Part shown: in pieces, positions 38,867 to 46,553 of the stretch
Position numbering within the stretch: the first letter of the stretch is position 1
How the letters are laid out: each line of letters opens with the position of its first letter
Source of the DNA: Chamaecrista fasciculata
Lineage: Eukaryota > Streptophyta > Magnoliopsida > Fabales > Fabaceae
Length of the DNA stretch: 64,000 nucleotides
Reading direction: 5' to 3'
Assembly: GCA_003254925.1 (NCBI GenBank)
Contig: QANZ01002004.1
Coordinates: 177,371-241,370 of the forward strand
Made by a program: the position numbers and the translations under genes
Notes under the pieces: generated by a model
Database searches by the model: none
What the model saw: only the letters and a program-made list of their open reading frames with translations
Told to the model about the DNA's origin: nothing

Positions 38867-39889
38867 ATGATGGAGAGAAGTTGGAAGAAGTGTAATAATA
38901 TAGAGATATCACCAGGGTGTCCAAGGTGTGGGTCGTGCAACACCAAGTTCTGCTATTACAATAACTATAGCTTAACTCAACCTCGCTATTTTTGCAAGTC
39001 TTGTAGAAGGTACTGGACCAAAGGAGGCTCCCTACGCAACGTCCCTCTAGGAGGTGGCTGCCGCAAAAACAGACGCCTTATTGCTAATAAGTCTACTACT
39101 ACTTCTTCTACTTTTAGATCATCCTCCAATATTATTAATAATGTTGAACGCCCTTCTCTCCTAAATCATATTACTAGTACCGATGATCCCACATCTCAAT
39201 CTCCTGATGCTACTGCTCCTCCTCCTCCTCCACATATTGATATTGCGTTAGTTTATGCAAATTTTCTCAATAATCCAAATCCAGATTCTAGGGATAAGGC
39301 TCATCATCAGGCGGCACATCATGATGATGAAAATCATGATGAATCAGTAGTCATGCAAAAACCACCACTTTTTAATCCTTCTCTGGAGTATAATAAATAT
39401 AACAACGTATGCAACACACCACAAGAAGCTGGTCTTACTGGGTACTTGTTGAGTAATCATCTTCATCATCATGATGGTAATACACAATTATCTCATTTCC
39501 ATGATGTTGATTTGGCGGGAGAGTGTGGGATATTCAACTGCATGGTGCAGCAAGGTCATAGAATAATAACTAGCAGCAGTCATGATCATCATCAGGAAAA
39601 CCCTATCATCAATTTTGAGGTGGCAATGCCACTGTCACTGCCTACATTACCAATACCACCACCAGCTCGTGATCAAGAGGAAGCCTCACGTGATATCGAT
39701 GGTGATCATCATCATCATCATCATATGATGTGGTCCCAATGTCATAATAATGAGATGATGATGATGATGATGGCAAATAACCATGGCTTGCAAGCGCCAC
39801 CATCATCAGTTCTTGGAATTCAACATCATGATGATGATCATGCCGACTTTATAATTCCTAATTGGGCCGAGGCCCTTCCACTTCCATGA
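38867..39889 (+). CDS. Dof zinc-finger transcription factor, DOF3.5 type, 340 aa
   Basis: A single exon encodes 340 aa from the ATG at 38867. The Dof domain spans residues about 14-70: the zinc ligands C18, C21, C43 and C46 fit C-x2-C-x21-C-x2-C, with the conserved [19 protein letters not shown] core and the basic tail GGGCRKNRR. Dof proteins bind AAAG sites in DNA in the nucleus. A second block, [13 protein letters not shown] (about residues 122-134), and the N-terminal MERSW-like start match Arabidopsis DOF3.5. The remainder is low in complexity: His/Asp stretches, six His in a row and six Met in a row from CAT and ATG trinucleotide repeats. An in-frame upstream ATG (38681) would add 62 residues of unrelated-looking sequence; family comparison favours 38867. 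No intron is needed. Confidence 0.93.
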   Translation: MMERSWKKCNNIEISPGCPRCGSCNTKFCYYNNYSLTQPRYFCKSCRRYWTKGGSLRNVPLGGGCRKNRRLIANKSTTTSSTFRSSSNIINNVERPSLLNHITSTDDPTSQSPDATAPPPPPHIDIALVYANFLNNPNPDSRDKAHHQAAHHDDENHDESVVMQKPPLFNPSLEYNKYNNVCNTPQEAGLTGYLLSNHLHHHDGNTQLSHFHDVDLAGECGIFNCMVQQGHRIITSSSHDHHQENPIINFEVAMPLSLPTLPIPPPARDQEEASRDIDGDHHHHHHMMWSQCHNNEMMMMMMANNHGLQAPPSSVLGIQHHDDDHADFIIPNWAEALPLP

Positions 39890-40131
39890 TGTGTTCAATT
39901 CTTAATTCCCAGCCTGATGCATGGATGATTATTTGCTTCTTCTGTATAGCTAGATATGGATATCCACATGCATTTATTAATTAATATTAATAATGTTACT
40001 GAATAATCAAGTCCAGAATGGATCGACACACATGTATGCAGTACTCTCTGTGGTGTGTAATTATAATAACACTATTAACTGTTATATAAATTTCACACTC
40101 TGGGGTTTCATATGTGATTTTGTAAGCTCAT

Positions 40132-40137
40132 AATAAA
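40132..40137 (+). terminator. candidate polyadenylation signal of the Dof gene
   Basis: AATAAA in 'tcataataaaaata', about 245 bases after the Dof stop codon. Position and strand fit; usage is not shown. Confidence 0.4.
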
Positions 40138-40237
40138 AATATTTATATTTCGAGTTTGGAGATCTGCAAATAATTCACTTGCATTTCAAGTGCGTTGTAA
40201 ATGTTTAAGTTATATATGAAACAGAAGATCCTTAGAG

Positions 40238-40238
<1 letters not shown>

Positions 40239-40268
<30 letters not shown>

Positions 40269-40304
40269 TGTATGTATGTATGTATGTATGTATGTATGTA
40301 TGTT
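40239..40304. repeat. (TATG)n microsatellite
   Basis: About sixteen uninterrupted tetranucleotide units directly left of the Mutator-like element at 40317. Confidence 0.95.
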
Positions 40305-40316
40305 AGTTAATTTTTA

Positions 40317-41852
40317 GGGTAAAATACAGGAAAGGTACCCGTGGTTTGGCCTAATCTCATTTTTATGACGTGTGGTTTCAAAAGTTGCACTTTAGGTACC
40401 TGTGTGTTTCGCCGTTAAAAAGCAGTACTTGTGTAACTTTCCATTAATTTTTGACGGAAAAAGCAGTACTTTGTGGTTTCAAAAGTTACATATTAGGTAC
40501 CTGTGGTTTTGCTGAAGCTTGAACTACAGATTAGCTTCATATTTTGATTGTATTTTATTTATTTGTGTTACTCATGGATGTTATTGTACTTATGTTGTTT
40601 ATGACTATTGACAATCAATCTTAAATATATTTGGATGATTACTCATGTCATTTTATAGATGTTTGGATGTTTGGATTGTGCACACAGGTTATTGATTGTG
40701 GCACAAACTGTGGTCAGTTTGGTCATTTTCATGTTGTCAAAACAAAGAACCAAACTTCTTTGTCAACTACAACCAATCTCCATTTTTTGTGCTTGTTCAC
40801 AACTCTTCCCCATCATTTTTTCACATTTTTTGACCCTTTTTCACAGCTTAATCTTTCCACATCTCCAGTAAACACATAAACTTAACAAGATTTAAGAATA
40901 AGATTGAAAAACATAACCAAATTTCCATTAATAAAGGTAAGGCAAATAATTGTCATTTCTTACAAACTTCTATAAACATAACCAAACACATAATCTAATT
41001 GCAGATACATTACTTTGCTAATAAGGCAAATAATTACCATTTCTTCCAACATTTGCTCCCCAAAGTACAAAGAGAGTAATCAACAGAAAAAACACCCAAG
41101 ATCCTAACAACATCTGAACTAAATTTTTCTGCCTCTTATTTGTCTTCATCATGCTTTCATTTGTCTTCAACTCCTTGATTTCAGCTTCAAGCTTGGCAAA
41201 TTTCTTTGAACCTTTTGTCCAAATTCACGGCCGCGTGGGCATGTTGGTTCATCAATCCAATCAAAAAAACCACATTGATAAGGCTGCAAAGCATGAAATG
41301 GAACAAACCATTAACTTAACCAGAAATACAACAAACCACCAAATAACAAATTTCTACACACCTGATACTTCGGGCAAGTCCAAAATCGCCTTCCAAAAGA
41401 GCAAGGTTTCCAAGATGAACTCATGACTACATACTCACCACAACCACAACAAATCCTGCGACCACGAAATGAAGATGATGAAGTTGAAGATGAATGTGCA
41501 GCAGTTGCCATGAAGTCGTCCAAGGAAATGGATGAAGAAAATGGAGAAAATAAAGACCGAAGAGTTGAGGATTTTAGACTTGAAGCTGCGCAGATGAAGA
41601 GAATGGTTGAAGATGAAGAAAATGGATGGAAATGAAGGCTTATTAGGGTTTCAAATGGTTTAAAACGTCAAAGAGTTGCGCACGTGACTCTCACATGCGT
41701 TTTTTTTTTTTTCAAATTTAACGAAAAATTACACAAGTACTGCTTCTGTTTAACGGCGAAACACACAGGTACCTAATGTGCAACTTTTGAAATCACACGT
41801 CATAAAAGTGAGATTAGGCCAAACCACAGGTACCTTTCCTGTATATTTTACC
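40317..41852. mobile_element. 1.5-kb Mutator-like element carrying a GRF zinc-finger gene
   Basis: The left terminus gggtaaaatacaggaaaggt and the right terminus ending cctgtatattttacc are inverted copies, and the flanks are the identical 10-mer ttaattttta (40307-40316 and 41853-41862). The arms are about 150 bp: 'ggtttggcctaatctcattttta', 'caaaagttgcac' and 'cgccgttaa' recur inverted near 41690-41835. No transposase is present. The interior carries a minus-strand gene-like segment (41018-41523), the captured cargo. Confidence 0.88.
41018..41523 (-). pseudogene. GRF-type zinc-finger protein (At4g04775-like), frameshifted
   Basis: Exon 1 (41523-41362) opens MDDFMATAAHSSS and encodes the first half of a GRF zinc finger, CCGCGEYVV...CSFGRRFWTCPKYQ. 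A canonical GT-AG intron of 78 bp joins in phase 0 to exon 2 (from 41283): PYQCGFFDWIDEPTCPRGRE. The finger has the usual C-x-C ... GRRF-x-x-C ... CGFF arrangement. Shortly after, the frame must change by one base to continue into a coiled-coil-like KFAKLEAEIKELK segment and a C-terminal hydrophobic span (LLGSWVFFLLITLFVLW) ending at 41018. That is the usual layout of short plant GRF proteins with a membrane tail, so this copy is close to intact but broken by a single-base indel. Function of the family is not established; GRF fingers are thought to bind nucleic acid. Confidence 0.8.
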
Positions 41853-42235
41853 TTAATTTTTATCCGCCAGCTAGGATCTTAAAATTCCATGCATGCATGA
41901 CTCAGAGCAGCCGGAAGCCGTACAGACCACATGTAATTTGTGAATTGTGGCGGTGGTTTCATAACTCAGGAACATTTTGTGTCATTTACTTTTTTTTTGA
42001 ATATTAGACAACTTTCTCATCGCAATTTTTTTTCGGTGAGGAAAAATGAAAACTCTCCTCGCAATTGGCTGTATCAACAATATTATTAATAGCAGGAGAA
42101 TATCATTAATTATCTATAATTAATTAAAATTTAAAATATGGTCAAACTATAGCTTAATATATATATATATATTACCAAACGTTTTATTTCTTTCAGTATA
42201 TTGCTTCCTAATTTGAAAAAATATAGAGCATGCAC
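41853..42235. other. short spacer between Mutator-like element and LINE
   Basis: Begins with the target copy of the Mutator-like element and is otherwise AT-rich DNA with no coding signal. Confidence 0.5.
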
Positions 42236-42248
42236 TGCTAAACTCTTC
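42236..42248. repeat. LINE target-site duplication, 3' side copy
   Basis: tgctaaactcttc, identical to the 13-mer at 49301-49313. It touches the poly-T (poly-A tail on the minus strand) of the LINE. Confidence 0.9.
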
Positions 42249-42332
42249 TTTTTTTTTTTTTTTTTCTGGAAACGAAATTTCATTAACACAGAAGACAGAA
42301 AGCAGAAACATATGAAGTATAATCCCAAGGGA

Positions 42333-43001
42333 CTATACAACTGTCCTAGAGTTACAGTTCATCGAAATTACATCAGAAGAATTGTCTGCAGAATTAGAAA
42401 TATTACAACTTCTAGGAAATTGGAAATGCATAAAGTCATAAAGGCAGGAAAGGTAGATAAAACTGGGCATAGATGTAAAGATAGTCTTTGGGCAAGAAGA
42501 AGTTCTTCCCCAGTTTGCCAAGGAGTCAGCTGGTTGGTTGGCTTCACGGAAGATATGATGGACCGTGGCATCTTCAAAGTGTTGCAGGAAAGACCTGCAG
42601 TTGTGAACAAGGCAGAACAGATGATGATGAGATGAAAAATTCCTATCAGTAAGGAGTTTGACTGCTAGGAGAGAGTCCGTTTCAATAATAATATGGGTAA
42701 TATTAAGATCTTTAGCCAGTTGCAATCCATGGAGAATGCTCCAAAGTTCGGCTTTTAAAATGTTTCCTGAGCCCAGAAAAACAGAGAAACCAGAGGTCCA
42801 GTTTCCAGTATGATCTCTAATGAGACCTCCTGCTCCTATTAGATTATCCTTTGCTGATCCATCACAGTTAAGTTTAAAATAAGGAAAAACAGGTTTAGAC
42901 CAATTAATAAAGGAAGTAGAAGATGGAGGAGAAGGAAGAGAGGAAGAAGAGAAAACGTAGTAAAACTCAACAGAATCAGCAAGAGAAGAATTAATAATCA
43001 G
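42333..43001 (-). pseudogene. LINE RNase H domain, separated from ORF2 by a one-base frame change
   Basis: About 222 codons open in the frame -1 to ORF2. It contains the RNase H signatures LNCDGSAK (first Asp), LKAELWSILHGL (Glu), IIIETDSLLAV (second Asp) and REANQPADSLAN (last Asp), so all four catalytic acids are present. In plant L1 elements this domain is the C-terminal part of the ORF2 polyprotein. Here the reverse-transcriptase frame ends in TGA right after a run of seven C, and the RNase H frame is open from that exact point. There is no separate good start codon for the whole domain. Confidence 0.85.
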
Positions 43002-46000
43002 GGGGGGTTGAAGGGTTTCTGATTGAAGATAAGATTATTTCTGGCAAGCCAAATGTTTCTGATAAGAATAGTAAAGAAAATAGACCAAGGGATGTTATGT
43101 TTAAAAAGTTTCTTATGATTGCAATGAAAGTTTAACCAATCTGGAAAGGATAAGGAAGCATTAGAAACAGGGGGATCAATCGAGTTCCAAATCTGGGAGA
43201 CAACCGGGCAGAAGCGAAAGAGGTGTTCTCTATCCTCAATGGAATTTTTACATAAAGCACACATGGGAGAAGAAGAACAGTTTTTCATGAAGAGGTTATT
43301 ATTAGTAGGGATTGCATTATTAATAATTCGCCAAATGAAGAGAGGATATCTAGGAGGAAATTTTAATTTCCAAATCCAGGAATGGTGATAAGAAGGCAGG
43401 TTATTAAAAAGAGTAAGGTAAGCAGAGGCTGTATTAAAGATGCCATTTGAGGTAGGGGACCAAGTTATAAAGTCTGAGATAGTATTAGTAAGGTCTAAGG
43501 GAGTGGCAGTTATAAGATTAAATATATAGGTAGGTAAGACATAGGGGATACGAGCAAAATCGATAGTGCCAAGGGTGTTAATATAATAAGAGACAGTGGT
43601 GGTGTTATGATTTAAGGGTAGAGGGCCAAAGAGAATAGATTTTAAGGGGCCACAAGGGAGCCAAGAATCAGTCCAAAAGTTTATGGTGTTGCCAGTGCCA
43701 AGGATCCAAGAGGAGTTGTCATGAAGGATATTTTTATCTTTATTAATACTACGTCTGATGAAAGATTTGTTAGAATTGTTTCTATCAAGATTAGTGCCGT
43801 ATTTGATTCTAAGAACTCTAGAGTAAAGGTTATTCTTATTAGAAAGAATATTCCAATTAATTTTTGCCATGAAGGTAGCATTAATGTGAGAGGATTTTCT
43901 AATTCCAAGACCACCAAGAGGTTTAGGAGTAGTAATGGTGTCCCAATTAATATGATGTAATTTTTTAGTGTTCTCATCGTGACCCCAGAGAAAGTTTCTG
44001 GTGATCTGGTCAATCTTATAATGAATAGAGGCAGGGAGGGAGAAGGATTGCATGGCATGGGAAGAGATTGAGGAGAGGGTGGAGTTAATAAGTTGGATAC
44101 GACCAGCCATGGATAAGGAATTTCGTTTCCAGCTGTGAAGTTTAGAATACATGTTATTGATAATAAAGTTAAAATCATTTTTCTTGTAAGATGTTTTAAG
44201 AGGAAGACCAAGATAATTACCTAGAGAGGAAGAGCAGGGAATATTAATGGTAGATTGGACAAGAGACTTGAAGGAGTTAGGGACAGTTTTTGAAAACCAA
44301 ATTTTTGATTTATCAGTATTGATATTAAGATTAGAGGTGGCTGAAAAGAGGTTAAGGCAGGAGAGAATAGAGGTAAGGGTTTTTTTAGTGGCTTTGGCAA
44401 AGAGAAGGATATCATCAGCGAAAAGAAGGTGGGAGAAGGTAATGTTGTTGTTGTTTCTACTATTGGTAAAGGAGAAAGGCTCCCAGTTGTTATTGTTTAC
44501 ATCTTGATTAATAAGGTAGGTTAGATATTCCATGGCAAGGATGAATAGATAAGGTGAAATGGGGTCACCTTGTCTAATGCCTCGTTGAGGTTTAAAACTT
44601 GGGAGTCTTCTTCCATTGATGATAGGGGTATAAGAAAAAGAGTGAAAAATGGAAGTGAACAGAGAAATCCATTTCTCAGGGAAGTTAAAAACTTTGAGCA
44701 TGTGAATAATAAAGTCCCAAGAGATGGTATCGAAGGTTTTAGTAATATCTAGCTTAATTACCATCCATCCAGAATTAGATTTTGAAAGGTTCATTGAGTG
44801 AATAATCTCGTGGGCAGTGATAAAGAGGTCATTAATGTGTTTACCTTTCTGAAAAGCACCTTGAAAAGGGGATATTAAAAGAGGGAGGAAGGATTTAAGT
44901 CTATTGGAGAGAAGTTTGGCAAGAATTTTGTAGTGAGAGAGGCAGAGACCAATCGGTCGAAGATGTGAGGGTTTGGAAGCATTTTTGATTTTTGGTATAA
45001 GGCAGAGAATAGTATTTCCCCAAGAATTGGGGACAACACCAGTAGAGAAGATAGTTTTAATGAGTGAAATAATTTGGTCTTTAATGGTTGACCAATTTTT
45101 TTGGTAGAAAATTGCATGGAGACCATCCTCCCCTGGGCTCTTAAGGGGGTGAAGATCAAAACAGGCAGATTTGATCTCTTCATCAGAAGGAAGGTTATTA
45201 AGGTTATTTGAATCCGAGACTGAGAGGGTGGGAAGTTTTATAGAAGGAGGAGGGGTGAAAGTAGTGGGATTGCTATAGGAATAAATATGTTGGAAGTGTT
45301 GAAGGACAGAATTTTCGATTTCTTGTTGGTCCCAGGTGATGGAGCCATCATCCTTAGTTAGGGAGAGGAAATTGTTTTTCTTTTTGCGAAGAAGGGCTTT
45401 TTGGTGAAAAAATTTTGTATTTCTATCTCCAAGGGAAATGTTATTAGCCCTAGATTTCATGTGCCAAAGGTCTTCTTCCTGTTTTAAAATGTGAAGAAGT
45501 TTTTTTTGAAGATTATTTTCCAGAATCAGATGTTGAGGGAGGGGGTTTGTACAGAGAATTTTTTGAAGGCCATGAATGCGAGAGTACAACTGATTCTTTT
45601 CTAAGAAAATGTTTTTGAAGTGTTTATAACTCCAGGACTTGATTTCTTTTTGAATGTTAGAGATATTATCATCAATATTAGTAAGGTTGTTGTTCCAGTG
45701 TTGCTTGATAAGGTCAGGGAAAGAGTGATGGCTTAACCAGAAGGTTTCAAGACGGAAAAAAGGATTTTTGTGAGGTTCTTTGTTTTGAATATTAAGGAGG
45801 ATAGGGCAGTGATCCGAATGGGTACGAGGTAGGTGGGTAACAGAGGAATTTGGGAATAAATTAAGCCATTGGAGATTAGTATGGCATCTATCAATTCTAG
45901 TTCTAATGGTTTTACCATGTTCTCTATTGTTAGTCCAGGTAAAAAGAGGACCAGAGAAGCCTAGATCTATGAGTTTACAAGTTTGAAGAAAATCATTAAA

Positions 46001-46480
46001 GATATTCATTTTATAAAGGCTAGGAGGTCTTCCTCCAAATTTTTCTTTAGGGGAAGTAATATCATTAAAATCGCCAATTAACATCCAGGGGAGAGAGAAA
46101 TCATTAAAAACAAAAGAAAGGTTTTTCCAAAGGTTTTTTCTAATATCGAAAGAAGGACTAGCATAGATTGCAGAGAGAATAAAGAAGAGATTTTTTACCT
46201 TCACTTTGCAGTGAATCTCTTGAAAGGAGGATGCTAAGGGTTCAATAGAGACAATGTGAGAATGCCACAGAATCCAAATGCCACCCGAGAAACCCATGGC
46301 ATCGATTTTAAAGTAGCTATCATAACCGAGAGAGGAGATAATATTGTGTGCACGTGCGCCACTAATACGAGTTTCAGTGAGGATGACTATGTCAGGTGTG
46401 AACTTACGTTGAAGGTCAAGGAAGGCTCTTCTAAAGTCTGCATTGGCAGCACCTCTAATGTTCCAAGCTAATATATTCAT
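42998..46480 (-). CDS. LINE ORF2: endonuclease-reverse transcriptase, 1160 aa
   Basis: Starting at the ATG at 46480 (MNILAWNIRGA), residues 1-230 are an AP-type endonuclease: N7, E36 in TETR, D137 in GDFND and SDH at 222-224. Residues about 430-770 are the reverse transcriptase: LRPIGLC near 507, KLDITKTFD near 576, RGIRQGDPISPYLF near 633 and the catalytic FADD at 687-690. Near residue 1085 is a zf-RVT zinc motif (CALCKN...REHLFRFC). The protein nicks target DNA and copies element RNA. The family normally has DLEKAYD where this copy has DITKTFD, still keeping both key Asp-side positions. The frame is open upstream for a further 294 codons, to an ATG at 47362, overlapping ORF1; I take 46480 as the start because the endonuclease family begins there. 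The C-terminus is cut before RNase H. Confidence 0.9.
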   Translation of the reverse strand: MNILAWNIRGAANADFRRAFLDLQRKFTPDIVILTETRISGARAHNIISSLGYDSYFKIDAMGFSGGIWILWHSHIVSIEPLASSFQEIHCKVKVKNLFFILSAIYASPSFDIRKNLWKNLSFVFNDFSLPWMLIGDFNDITSPKEKFGGRPPSLYKMNIFNDFLQTCKLIDLGFSGPLFTWTNNREHGKTIRTRIDRCHTNLQWLNLFPNSSVTHLPRTHSDHCPILLNIQNKEPHKNPFFRLETFWLSHHSFPDLIKQHWNNNLTNIDDNISNIQKEIKSWSYKHFKNIFLEKNQLYSRIHGLQKILCTNPLPQHLILENNLQKKLLHILKQEEDLWHMKSRANNISLGDRNTKFFHQKALLRKKKNNFLSLTKDDGSITWDQQEIENSVLQHFQHIYSYSNPTTFTPPPSIKLPTLSVSDSNNLNNLPSDEEIKSACFDLHPLKSPGEDGLHAIFYQKNWSTIKDQIISLIKTIFSTGVVPNSWGNTILCLIPKIKNASKPSHLRPIGLCLSHYKILAKLLSNRLKSFLPLLISPFQGAFQKGKHINDLFITAHEIIHSMNLSKSNSGWMVIKLDITKTFDTISWDFIIHMLKVFNFPEKWISLFTSIFHSFSYTPIINGRRLPSFKPQRGIRQGDPISPYLFILAMEYLTYLINQDVNNNNWEPFSFTNSRNNNNITFSHLLFADDILLFAKATKKTLTSILSCLNLFSATSNLNINTDKSKIWFSKTVPNSFKSLVQSTINIPCSSSLGNYLGLPLKTSYKKNDFNFIINNMYSKLHSWKRNSLSMAGRIQLINSTLSSISSHAMQSFSLPASIHYKIDQITRNFLWGHDENTKKLHHINWDTITTPKPLGGLGIRKSSHINATFMAKINWNILSNKNNLYSRVLRIKYGTNLDRNNSNKSFIRRSINKDKNILHDNSSWILGTGNTINFWTDSWLPCGPLKSILFGPLPLNHNTTTVSYYINTLGTIDFARIPYVLPTYIFNLITATPLDLTNTISDFITWSPTSNGIFNTASAYLTLFNNLPSYHHSWIWKLKFPPRYPLFIWRIINNAIPTNNNLFMKNCSSSPMCALCKNSIEDREHLFRFCPVVSQIWNSIDPPVSNASLSFPDWLNFHCNHKKLFKHNIPWSIFFTILIRNIWLARNNLIFNQKPFNPP

Positions 46481-46553
46481 GGGTAAAAAAGTAGGGTAAG
46501 GAGGAGGGGAAGTGGGATTGTTAGAGAAGATGAAAGAAGGAAGGTTACTAGGA

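Noticed and set aside
43681..44415. Second long frames on the minus strand inside LINE ORF2
   Set aside because: Shadows of the reverse-transcriptase frame; no domain similarity.
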